This document shows, piece by piece, positions 1 through 8,239 of a stretch of DNA of 64,000 nt. The first letter of the stretch is position 1; every line of letters begins with the position of its first letter. The notes under the pieces are model-generated. The model was not told the DNA's origin. It made no database searches and was given only the letters and a program-made list of their open reading frames with translations. Made by a program: the position numbers and the translations under genes. The stretch covers positions 1 through 64,000 of the forward strand of contig CAZUPD010000003.1 of assembly GCA_964621785.1 (NCBI GenBank), read 5' to 3'. Source of the DNA: JACKDW01 sp964621785 (GTDB lineage Bacteria > Myxococcota_A > Polyangia > Nannocystales > Nannocystaceae).

Positions 1-158
1 TCGCTGAAGTGGAAGCGACGGATGCAGGCGAGTCGGACGTCGCAGCGGAAGCAACAGATGCAGGCGAGTCGGAAGTCGCTGAAGTGGAAGCGACGGATGC
101 AGGCGAGTCGGACGTCGCAGCGGAAGCAACGGATGCAGGCGAGTCGGAAGTCGCTGAA
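1..158 (+). repeat. 75-bp in-frame tandem repeat
   Basis: Two full copies of a 75-bp unit lie at 9-83 and 84-158. Bases 1-8 match the end of the same unit, so the array continues leftward out of the window. Each unit encodes 25 residues made of two near-identical halves (EATDAGESDVAA and EATDAGESEVAEV). Degenerate versions continue downstream to about position 1100. Such arrays usually change length by slippage or recombination. Confidence 0.85.
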
Positions 159-2888
159 GTGGGTGAAACGGAAGCAACGGAAGTCGCAGACGAGGTCGCG
201 GACGCGGGCGAAGCGGCAGCTACAAGGGACGCGGGTGCCGCAGACGCGGGCGAAACGGAAGTAACGGAAGTCGCGGACCGGGAGTTCGACGCGGGCGAAG
301 CGGAAGCAACAACGGGCGGTCGTGAAGCGGAAGTCGCAACGGATGCGGACGAAGCGGAAGCAACGACGGAAGGTGACGAAGCGGACCGGGAGGCCGCAGA
401 CGCGAACGCAGCGGATGCCGTAGGCGAGTCGGAGAGCGCAGCGGATGACGTCGTCGAGTCGGAAACAGCGGAAGCAGACGAGTCGGAGAGCGAAACCGGT
501 GAAGCGGAAGCAGGCAGCTCGGATGTCCCAGCAGACAGGGAGGTCGCAGCGGACGCAGGCGAATCGGAACCGGAGGAACCAGGATCGGTCGCAGCAGAAG
601 TCGCAGCGGAAGAGGTAGGCGAGTCGGACCCCGGCGAACCAGAGGTTGCAGCGGACAGCGAAGCAACGGAAGCAACCAGAGGAGAGTCAGTCGAATCGGA
701 AGTTGCAGCGGAGACTGCCGCAGCAGAAGCAGAAGCCACGGAAGCAAGCGGAGCAGTCGAATCGGTAGGAACGGACCCCGGTGTGGTGGACCAAGGAGGC
801 TCGGTTGAGGCTGCGGACGCAGGAGATTCGGACGCGGAAGCAGGCGAAGCGGAAGCAGACGGTTCGGAAGTCGCAGCAGAGACGAGTAACGCGGAAGCAG
901 GTAACGCGGAAGCAGGCGAAACGGGCGCAGACAGTTCGGAAGTCGCAGCAGACACGGGTGACGCGGAAGCCGGTACGCAGGCAGTCGAAGCGGAGGTCGC
1001 CGTCGACGCGGGAACACAGGCAGGCGAATCGGAGGTCGCAGCCAGTCTCGCGGTCGGATCGGACGCGAGCGAATCGGAAGCAGATGATTCCGAGGTCGCA
1101 GCAACGGACACCAGCGATTTGACGGGCGTCGCGGCCCAGGAGCCGTCCCAGGCAGCACCTGTCGCAGGGACTGCGCCGTCGGAGCGCGCAGTCGAGGAAA
1201 CCCCTTCGACAGCCGTGGCACCGAAACAAACCGGAGGTGACGGGCATGGCGAAGCGAATGCCGAACAGCCGACACCTTCGGAGGAACAACAGACCGGCGA
1301 GGGCGAGACAAAGCCCGAGGCGGGCGCGACTGGGAACGCGATGGAATCGTCGACCCTCGTGCCTGACAAAAAAGATGTATCAACAAATGTTTCGGCCAAG
1401 CCCCGCGGGATCGGCATCGGCGCGCGTAAACCCTATTCACGAACCGATTCAGGGGCGACACAAAAGCCCGCGAGCGGGCGCGATGAGGGCCGTAAGTTGT
1501 CGAGTCTGCGGACGATGTCACGGCGCAGTTCCTATACGCCGCGAAAACCCCTCTCGCGTCGGGATTCCCCGAGCCAAGCGACATCTGAGTCGTCGCGCTC
1601 CCGCCTCGAGTCCCTGCGTCGCCCGCGGAACGAGAACGCGGACAAAAAACCGCTGGCACCCAAACCGCCAGTGACCGAGTCGTCCGAGCCGAGTACGACG
1701 AACGTGATCCGGACCGAACAATCGGGCACGGGAACAGCAAGCGCCTCCCAGGCAAAACCGGTCGAGGTGGGTCACTCGTTGAAACCCCGGACCGAGCAAT
1801 CGGACACGGGAACGACAAGCGCGGCGCACGACAAACCAGTCGCGGGGAGTCCGTTCTCACCCCGGATCGCGCAGTCAGGTACGTCGACGGAACGGGGCAC
1901 AGGACCGTCGGTCGCCGAGTCCGCTGCACAACCTCCGGCGAGCAAAGAAGATGTGGATGCAATAAAATCACCGGAGTCTCGGGAGGCTCCGGCCGAAGCA
2001 GGAGCCTCCTCCGAGGCCCAAACGGTGGTGACCCACGTCGAGTTGCCCAAACGGCCCCTGAGCGGATTGCTCGAGATTCCGGGGGCCGTGATCCACGATG
2101 ACGATGAAGACGAGCTTCTCGAAACGCCCGCACAACCACAGGCCAGTGTCGCGGGTGGTGACGACCTCGACTTCGAGCTCGATGTTGTGGCCGACGACGA
2201 TCGCACCCGGGTTGTTGCCATGCCGGAGCCCGCTGCAGCGGTTGGCGACGATGATGACTTTGAACTCGACTTCGAGATCAAAGAGGAGCCGACGGTGGTC
2301 AAACCCGCGGCCGAAGAGGAGGACTTTGACCTCGACTTCGAACTCTCGGACGATGATCTGATCGATTCGCCGCGCACCCGCCAGGAATCGAGCTCGCACC
2401 GCGTGTCCGGGATGGCGGTTGCCGAGGAGATCGATGACGACGAGTTTGAGCTCGAACTCGATCTCGACAGTGGACCTCCCGAGCCCGAAGCCAAGCCGCG
2501 CAGTCAGACCGCGAGCTACGGGGTGATGCCATCACCCCCCCGCAGTCTGCCGCGCCGCCCCCCACCGATCTCCAAACGCCCCGAACCTGGCCTCGGTGCC
2601 AGCCGTGATGGGCAGTCGATCCGGTACCGCGATTGGGAGGGAAAGAACTGTTTTGCAACCATCGAAGGCGAGCAGTTTCTACAGTCGACGGCCGAGGACG
2701 AGCCCGGGCAAGCGACGACTTCGCTGCACTACAAAAGTTGGGATGGCAGCAACTGGATCGCCCGTATCGTCGAGGGTAAATTTGTCCGCATGGCCCAACG
2801 GGGTGGTCCAGAGATCGCCGACCGCTCGCTGCGCTACAAAAACTGGAGCGGTGCAAATGCAACGATTCGGTTGAAGACACGCCGCTGA
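3..2888 (+). CDS. Repeat-rich acidic protein with C-terminal W-G repeats (5' end outside window)
   Basis: The frame is open to the left edge of the window, so the N-terminus is missing. I do not recognise a family. About the first 400 residues are low complexity, rich in Ala, Glu, Ser, Asp and Gly, and begin with a perfect 25-residue tandem repeat. A basic Ser/Thr/Arg/Pro stretch follows (about residues 430-560). A strongly acidic part (about 690-800) carries repeated DDDFELDFE-like motifs. The C-terminus has three related units of the type (I/L)-R/H-Y-(K/R)-x-W-x-G-x-N (YRDWEGKN, YKSWDGSN, YKNWSGAN), which could be a small beta-strand surface repeat. There is no clear membrane segment or signal in the visible part. 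The acidic and Ala-rich regions resemble linkers in myxobacterial cytoplasmic scaffold or polarity proteins, but this is only a compositional likeness. The antisense frame is also open over most of its length, a side effect of the composition. Confidence 0.75.
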   Translation, partial: AEVEATDAGESDVAAEATDAGESEVAEVEATDAGESDVAAEATDAGESEVAEVGETEATEVADEVADAGEAAATRDAGAADAGETEVTEVADREFDAGEAEATTGGREAEVATDADEAEATTEGDEADREAADANAADAVGESESAADDVVESETAEADESESETGEAEAGSSDVPADREVAADAGESEPEEPGSVAAEVAAEEVGESDPGEPEVAADSEATEATRGESVESEVAAETAAAEAEATEASGAVESVGTDPGVVDQGGSVEAADAGDSDAEAGEAEADGSEVAAETSNAEAGNAEAGETGADSSEVAADTGDAEAGTQAVEAEVAVDAGTQAGESEVAASLAVGSDASESEADDSEVAATDTSDLTGVAAQEPSQAAPVAGTAPSERAVEETPSTAVAPKQTGGDGHGEANAEQPTPSEEQQTGEGETKPEAGATGNAMESSTLVPDKKDVSTNVSAKPRGIGIGARKPYSRTDSGATQKPASGRDEGRKLSSLRTMSRRSSYTPRKPLSRRDSPSQATSESSRSRLESLRRPRNENADKKPLAPKPPVTESSEPSTTNVIRTEQSGTGTASASQAKPVEVGHSLKPRTEQSDTGTTSAAHDKPVAGSPFSPRIAQSGTSTERGTGPSVAESAAQPPASKEDVDAIKSPESREAPAEAGASSEAQTVVTHVELPKRPLSGLLEIPGAVIHDDDEDELLETPAQPQASVAGGDDLDFELDVVADDDRTRVVAMPEPAAAVGDDDDFELDFEIKEEPTVVKPAAEEEDFDLDFELSDDDLIDSPRTRQESSSHRVSGMAVAEEIDDDEFELELDLDSGPPEPEAKPRSQTASYGVMPSPPRSLPRRPPPISKRPEPGLGASRDGQSIRYRDWEGKNCFATIEGEQFLQSTAEDEPGQATTSLHYKSWDGSNWIARIVEGKFVRMAQRGGPEIADRSLRYKNWSGANATIRLKTRR

Positions 2889-2890
2889 CA

Positions 2891-3274
2891 TCACGGGACC
2901 AGCATCGACGAATCCGAACGCCTGCGCAGGTGGAGGTGTTCGACCTCCACCACAAGGGCCTGTTTGCGCAACCGGGCGGCCGTTTCCTCGGCAAACACGA
3001 CCGACCGGTGGATCCCGCTTTTACAACCAAACGCGATCACGGCATCCGGGCGCGCGCGCAATACCTTTTGGACACGTTCGAGACACGCGGTAAATACCTT
3101 GCGATTGCCGTCGGGACCCATGACGGTTTGGCGAACGATGGTGTCTGTCCCGATCGCCCCTTTTGGAAGATGGTTGCGAGGGTTGGCGAGGCGTCGGCGC
3201 AGGTCGAACAACAGGTCGGCGTTCGGTAGGTCGGATGTGTATTTAAAACCAAACGACAGGATTCGAATCGCCAC
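2891..3274 (-). CDS. Stand-alone RapZ C-terminal-like domain protein
   Basis: This 127-residue protein matches the C-terminal RNA-binding half of RapZ/YvcJ proteins. It has the opening SFGFKY motif, an FDLR segment followed by NPR, and the characteristic GCKSGIHRS motif (GCTGGKHRS in E. coli RapZ), then a predicted helix and a final beta strand. The N-terminal P-loop ATPase half of RapZ is absent, and the ATG start leaves no room for it. In E. coli the C-terminal domain binds the sRNAs GlmY/GlmZ and controls glucosamine-6-phosphate synthase. What a lone domain does here cannot be told from the sequence. It converges with the preceding gene and leaves only 2 bp between stops. Confidence 0.8.
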   Translation of the reverse strand: MAIRILSFGFKYTSDLPNADLLFDLRRRLANPRNHLPKGAIGTDTIVRQTVMGPDGNRKVFTACLERVQKVLRARPDAVIAFGCKSGIHRSVVFAEETAARLRKQALVVEVEHLHLRRRSDSSMLVP

Positions 3275-3323
3275 GGGTCGACGCTAGCATTCCGGGTTGT
3301 TTCGGACAATCCCTGTGTGGGTG

Positions 3324-6300
3324 CTATTGGGTCGACTTTTCGCTTGCAAGTGCATGGATCGCCTCGCCGATGCGCTCGAGAAACGAGCGGGCCGACGGCG
3401 GCCTCGCGGCGGGTTCGATCGCCAGGCAGTCGTCGACCAGCACGATCAGGTTGTGGGGGAGCTCGGGGCGTCGGGAGCCGAGTGACGGGGCTTTTTCGTG
3501 GAGTTTGCGGGCCATGACTTCGCGGCCTGTCTTGCCGACAAATGGCGGCTCGCCGACCAGGATTTCGTAGAGCATCACCCCGAGGGCGTAGATGTCGAGC
3601 AGTGGGGTCGCTTCTTTGCCGCGGATCTGTTCCGGGGCCATGTATTCGGGGGTGGCGATAAACACACTCGGATCGGAGAGACGGGCCTCGGATTCGGCCC
3701 AGGCCGAGATGCCAAAGTCGAACACCTGGACTGCTTCACCTGACCCATCGGGCAGGGGGACAAACATGACGTTGAGCGGTTTGAGATCGCGGTGGATGAT
3801 CCCCGCATCGTGGGCAGCACGCACGGCTCGGGCGACGGCGCGGATGATTCGGCAGGCGCGGCGAACCGGCAGACGTCCGTGTTCTTGCAGCTCGGCGTAG
3901 AGGTTGTAGCCCTCGATATACTCCATCACCATGTACAGGCGATTGTCGGGCAACGAGCCGGCCTCGAACACCTCGAGGATGTTGGGCTGGCCGGTCCGAC
4001 TCGCCGCGAGGGCGACGTTGCGGAAACGCTGGCTGCCTTCGACACTGCGAACCCAATCCCAACTGTCGGTGAGTACCTTGATGGCGACGCGTTGGCCGAT
4101 GTTGATGCGTTCCCCCAAGTACATGGTCCCGAGGCCACTTCTTCCGAGGCAGGTGATGACCTTGAACCGCCCCGCGATGATGGTTCCTGCCTCGATGTGC
4201 TCGATCTCCTGTTCGGGGTCGAGATCATCATGTAACAGCACATTTCCATCGCCGGGAAGGGTCTTGCGTCGGCGTGTCGGCTCCTCGGGGCGGCGGTAGG
4301 TACCGGCCTGGGCCTGACTCAATGCCTCACAAAATGCCTTGGCCGATTGAAATCGGCGCTTGCGATCCCAGTCGAGCGCCCGCTGCAACACTTCTTTGAT
4401 CAAGGTTGTGGTCGGCAGGCGACTGATTACTTGCCCGGTGTCGCGGACCACCGCCATCGACAGGTCACCGCCGCGAAGTCCATAGACCGCGGTCATCGCC
4501 AGACTGTACACATCCGAGGCCGGATCGGCTTCTTGGGCCCGGTCCATCACCTCGGGCGCGCTGTACAAAAACGTTCCCATTGCGCTGGTGTGGGTCCCCC
4601 CGGTGGTATCCTCGGCGCGCACGAGGTCGAAGTCGGTGAGTTTGGGATCGCCGTCGGCGTTGACCAAAATGTTGGAGGGTTTGACATCGCGATGGACCAG
4701 GCCGCGGGAGTGTGCATGTGCAAGTGCACTACCAACTTTTTTGACCACATCCAACACCCGCTCGCGCGGCAAAATTTGACGGCGGATCGCCTCGCGCAGG
4801 TTGTAACCGTCGACAAACTCCATCACGAAGTAGTGAAAACCAGCCTCGACCCCGTGCAGATCGATCACGCGTACGATGCCGTCGTGGTCGAGGTCGGACA
4901 TTTTTCTCGCACCGCGGAAGAAGCGTTCACGCTTGGCCTTGTCCCGGGCGTACTGGGCGTGCAGGACCTTGATGGCGACGCTCTTCTCGAGTGCGCGGTC
5001 GCTAGCCATCCACACGGTGGCAAAGCCCCCCTGGCCGAGGCGGCGGACGAGGAGATAGCGGCCATCACCCAACGAATCACCGGCCTTGAGGTGACCACCT
5101 TCGCGAAGCTTCGCCCGGAGTTGGTTGATCTGCGTCTCGACCTCTGCGGTTTCTAATCCGCGGCGCCGCAGATCCATGCGTGTCTCGATCGCCGCCTCGA
5201 GTTGTTCGCTGAGCACCTTGGTTTGATCGTCGTCGTAACGGGGCGTCAACTCCTTCTCGGCGATCAGCTGTGACAGTGGACGCGCGGGCTCGTCGTGGTC
5301 GTCGTCGAAGTCGGTGGGCGGCGGCGCCGAAGCCTTTGTATCAGCAACAGGATCGGGCTTGAGTTTGATGATCGGGGGCGGTGGTGGCGGCTTGGCCGGT
5401 TGTTCCGCGGGAGGTGGGTCATCGTCATCGAGTCGAGGAGGAGGGGGTGGAGGCGGCTCTAGATCGTCGATGTTGACCGATGTGAAGCCCTCGCGGTCGA
5501 GTGGCGCTGCGGGAGGAGGGGGCAGGGGATCGCTGTCTGAAAGGACAGGATGTTCGCCCTCGAGGGAATCCGCCGTCAGATGGACCGAAGAAGTCGCCCA
5601 GGATACGGCGTCCGAAACCGAATCGAACGGCGCGTTGCGACGCTGCTGGGGGACATCGAGATCGATGAGATCAGTCAGTGGTGTCTGGCTGGTCTCGTCC
5701 TCGGTGAGCAGTTCGCTGCCGCTGAGTTCGACCACATCGAGTGCGTGCGCAGAGGGGATGACCTCGGGGACAGCATCGAGGGGACCCGAGGGTTCGCGGG
5801 CGCGGAAGTTCGAGAGCGTGTGGAGGAGATCGAGGAGGCTGGGACCGGAGGTTTCGCCGTCCTTGCCGGGCTCATCGTAGCCGACAAATTCGAGGTCGAT
5901 GCCATCCGTGGCCAGCTGGAGGTCGTCGAGCTCGCGGTTGTTGGCCAGGAAGTAGTGGCTTCCGAGGCCAGCGAATATCTCCCGCAGCCACCGCACGCGG
6001 CCACCACCTTCCCGGTTGTCGAGGTCGAAGCCGACAAACAACATCGACCGGTCGGCCGCGAGGTCGCGCAGGCGCTCGAGGGCTGACTGGAAGCGTTCCT
6101 CGACCTCGGGCGTGTGAAAATAGGGGGTGTTGCCATCCGGTGTGAGGACCACGTCCGGGACCATGTCGATGTGACCAAACAGGTGCCACAGGTGGGGCAC
6201 GGTCAACGATGCCTGGAGTTTTTCGAGGTCGCGGGTGGGCGGTTCGATGATCCATCGCCGGGGTACAAGTCCTTCTGGACATGTCCATTGGAGCACCCTG

Positions 6301-6716
6301 TCGATGGTCGTCGTGATCAGCAGGCGGCAGCCGAGGGCCCATAAGCTCCGCGGGAGCGCGAGCCGCTCGTCCTGAACGAGGGTCCGCGGTGGGTCGAGTT
6401 CCTCGGACAAAAACAGTCCCCACTCGTTGCCGAGGCCGATCGCAGCATGGCGCAACGCCTCGGTATGGTCGGGAGGGTCGCCTTCGAGATAGGCCCGCAC
6501 GCGCAGTTCTTCTCGCATCCGCAGGCTGCCGAGATGATCCGCCAGGCGCTCGAGCAACGTCATCCAACTGGGGATGAGTGGGCCGCCGAGGGCATCTCGC
6601 ACCGAAAGCGGGACGCCCGGTCCGACCATCGGGATCAGTCGCCGGTCGCGGATCGCATCCCGCAGTCCCTGCGGGATTTCAGCCTCACCCACGCTCACGG
6701 GATCGACGGTCTCCAA
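3324..6716 (-). CDS. SIR2-like domain fused to two Ser/Thr protein kinase domains
   Basis: This 1130-residue cytoplasmic protein has three modules. Residues about 20-285 are SIR2-like: a GPG nucleotide-binding turn at 32-34, LPSW-like 'IPSW' near 48-51, WHLFGHID at about 177-184 and LFVGFDLD at 226-233. A Pro/Asp-rich linker (about 390-500) and a short coiled segment follow. Kinase 1 (about 550-800) has a GQGGFATV loop, Lys583, HRDVKPSN at 675-682, and DFD at 695-697 in place of DFG. Kinase 2 (about 847-1120) has Lys880, HRDLKPLN at 975-982 and a normal DFG at 1000-1002. No transmembrane segment is visible, unlike most PknB-type kinases. SIR2-like domains of this class are often NAD-binding or NAD-cleaving effectors, and coupling to kinases suggests a sensor or effector switch. 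That role is inferred. It has no operon partner on its strand. Confidence 0.88.
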   Translation of the reverse strand: METVDPVSVGEAEIPQGLRDAIRDRRLIPMVGPGVPLSVRDALGGPLIPSWMTLLERLADHLGSLRMREELRVRAYLEGDPPDHTEALRHAAIGLGNEWGLFLSEELDPPRTLVQDERLALPRSLWALGCRLLITTTIDRVLQWTCPEGLVPRRWIIEPPTRDLEKLQASLTVPHLWHLFGHIDMVPDVVLTPDGNTPYFHTPEVEERFQSALERLRDLAADRSMLFVGFDLDNREGGGRVRWLREIFAGLGSHYFLANNRELDDLQLATDGIDLEFVGYDEPGKDGETSGPSLLDLLHTLSNFRAREPSGPLDAVPEVIPSAHALDVVELSGSELLTEDETSQTPLTDLIDLDVPQQRRNAPFDSVSDAVSWATSSVHLTADSLEGEHPVLSDSDPLPPPPAAPLDREGFTSVNIDDLEPPPPPPPRLDDDDPPPAEQPAKPPPPPPIIKLKPDPVADTKASAPPPTDFDDDHDEPARPLSQLIAEKELTPRYDDDQTKVLSEQLEAAIETRMDLRRRGLETAEVETQINQLRAKLREGGHLKAGDSLGDGRYLLVRRLGQGGFATVWMASDRALEKSVAIKVLHAQYARDKAKRERFFRGARKMSDLDHDGIVRVIDLHGVEAGFHYFVMEFVDGYNLREAIRRQILPRERVLDVVKKVGSALAHAHSRGLVHRDVKPSNILVNADGDPKLTDFDLVRAEDTTGGTHTSAMGTFLYSAPEVMDRAQEADPASDVYSLAMTAVYGLRGGDLSMAVVRDTGQVISRLPTTTLIKEVLQRALDWDRKRRFQSAKAFCEALSQAQAGTYRRPEEPTRRRKTLPGDGNVLLHDDLDPEQEIEHIEAGTIIAGRFKVITCLGRSGLGTMYLGERINIGQRVAIKVLTDSWDWVRSVEGSQRFRNVALAASRTGQPNILEVFEAGSLPDNRLYMVMEYIEGYNLYAELQEHGRLPVRRACRIIRAVARAVRAAHDAGIIHRDLKPLNVMFVPLPDGSGEAVQVFDFGISAWAESEARLSDPSVFIATPEYMAPEQIRGKEATPLLDIYALGVMLYEILVGEPPFVGKTGREVMARKLHEKAPSLGSRRPELPHNLIVLVDDCLAIEPAARPPSARSFLERIGEAIHALASEKSTQ

Positions 6717-7198
6717 TCCTCAGATGCATTGTCAAGGAAGTCCCCGGGCCACAGAAAAAAATCACTCGACACCTGCTGGCGACCAGTTTTCGACGTACCG
6801 TCGCGCCCGCGGTTGTGGGGCCACATCCCAAGCAAACGCACTGGACTGGTATACTACGCAGGAGCTTGTCCGTGCGGTCCTCGCAAAGGCCGCAGCCACG
6901 GATTTCTCACCCGCCGCGGCTCGTCTTTGGGGACAGGTCGAAAACGGTTCCCCATTTTCGCCCGACAGGCGACCGCCTGCGTCCACGAAGATCCGCCCAA
7001 ATTCGCCCCGGACGGGTGCAGCGAAACGATCGTAAGTGTGCAAATGCATGCGCAGGGGCACCACAAGTGCGTCTCCGAACTTGGTGATATCCGGGCTTGC
7101 GACCTCGAAGCCACGAGAACCCAAGTGCCGACTTCGTCCGGTTTGTCGCGGCCAGAGACCTTTGCCGTGCGAGTCACCACCGCCGCGATCATAAGCAA
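6717..7198. other. 482-bp stretch without a convincing gene
   Basis: The space lies between the kinase start and the aldo/keto reductase stop. Open frames exist on both strands (for example 6762-7124 minus, 120 codons), but none has a recognisable domain, and the minus frame runs through the interspersed repeat at 7103-7153. It also holds a TGCAAATGCA motif at 7039-7048. The kinase promoter should lie in the first part, where a run of A residues (about 6756-6762) is the only AT-rich patch. Confidence 0.6.
7103..7153 (+). repeat. 51-bp interspersed repeat, copy A
   Basis: This intergenic sequence starts CCTCGAAGCCACGAGAACCC and ends TTTGTCGCGGCC. It is closely matched by 44564-44614 (same strand) and by 32490-32540 (opposite strand, one base shorter). 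Each copy begins with a short inverted repeat, CTCG-N6-CGAG. No gene boundary or transposase is linked to it. Confidence 0.75.
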
Positions 7199-8191
7199 CT
7201 AGCGCGCGCCGTAGTTGTGTTGCGACGTCTCCTCATTGCGGTCGGTCGCCGGCGGTGGTGCGGGGGACAAGGCCGCGATTTGTTCGCGCTGTTGGGGCGT
7301 CAACTCGAGATCTGCAGCCAACAACAGGGGCTGCAATTGCTCTTCGTTGCGCGCACCGATCAAAGGCGCAGTCACGGCCGGATGGGACGCGACCCATGCG
7401 ATCGCCAGCGTGGCCGGGTGGTGGCCCCAGTCCCGTGCGAGGTTGCAAAACTGCTGGGCGATCTCGAAGTTGGTCGCGTCGCGGTAACGCGTCGAATACA
7501 TCGGATTGTCGATCAAACGCCCGCTTTGTGGCCGCGTGTCGACACCGTATTTCCCGCTCAGCAGGCCGCCGCCCAAGGGCCCGTAGGGGATCACCGCGAT
7601 CGATTCGGCCGCGGCCATCGGCAGCAACTCGATCTCGGCCGCCCGTTTGGCCAGGTTGTACATCGGTTGGATGCAGCAGATCGGCTCAAACCCGAGGCGT
7701 TCGGCGTGGCCTAGGGCGCGTGCGACCTGCCAGGCAGCGAAGTTGCTGGCGGCGGGATGGAGGATCTTTCCCTGCGCGACGAGGTCTTGCACGGCCCGCA
7801 GGGTGTGTTCGATCCCCGTCGCATCGTCGAATCGATGTAGGTAAAACAAATCGATACGATCCGTCTGCAGCCGCCGCAGGCTGGCCTCGACGGCGCGGAC
7901 CAGGTGGTAGCGCGACGACCCGCGGGCATTGACATCGCCGGAGGTGGGAAAGTAGGCCTTGGTCGCGATCACGACTTCGTCGCGACACCCGCGCATGAGT
8001 TCACCGAGGATGGTTTCAGAGGCACCGTTGGCATAGACATCGGCGCAGTCGAAGTGGTTGATGCCGGCGTCGCGACAGCGGTTGAAGAGGGTCCGTGACA
8101 TCGCCCGATCACAGGTGTCACCAAACCCCATGGTGCCGTAGCCGAGCTGTGAAATGCGGATCCCTGTCTGGCCCAAAAACCGGTATTGCAT
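7199..8191 (-). CDS. Aldo/keto reductase family oxidoreductase
   Basis: This 330-residue NADPH-dependent aldo/keto reductase belongs to the YajO/Tas-like bacterial branch. It opens with MQYRFLGQTG and a GYGTMGFGD segment. It has the catalytic Asp and Tyr in FDCADVYANG, a Lys in ATKAYF, and IDLFYLHRFD for the central strand and His. The C-terminal part carries the usual PLIGARN nucleotide-binding stretch. The frame stays open to 8671, but the upstream part would overlap the divergent acyltransferase for nearly 500 bp and has no family similarity, so the ATG at 8191 is the start. It is divergent from the acyltransferase with about 48 bp between starts. The substrate is unknown. Confidence 0.9.
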   Translation of the reverse strand: MQYRFLGQTGIRISQLGYGTMGFGDTCDRAMSRTLFNRCRDAGINHFDCADVYANGASETILGELMRGCRDEVVIATKAYFPTSGDVNARGSSRYHLVRAVEASLRRLQTDRIDLFYLHRFDDATGIEHTLRAVQDLVAQGKILHPAASNFAAWQVARALGHAERLGFEPICCIQPMYNLAKRAAEIELLPMAAAESIAVIPYGPLGGGLLSGKYGVDTRPQSGRLIDNPMYSTRYRDATNFEIAQQFCNLARDWGHHPATLAIAWVASHPAVTAPLIGARNEEQLQPLLLAADLELTPQQREQIAALSPAPPPATDRNEETSQHNYGAR

Positions 8192-8239
8192 GGCCGGGAG
8201 TGTACCGCTTGCCCTGCGTGTGGCACCATCCACCGCGCC

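Noticed and set aside
220..2139. 639-codon minus-strand frame opposite the repeat protein
   Set aside because: It is a shadow of the low-complexity plus-strand gene. The product is Arg/Leu/Pro-rich with no domain or start signal.
6762..7124. 120-codon minus-strand frame
   Set aside because: It has no recognisable domain, its start lies in the 51-bp repeat, and a competing plus-strand frame crosses it.
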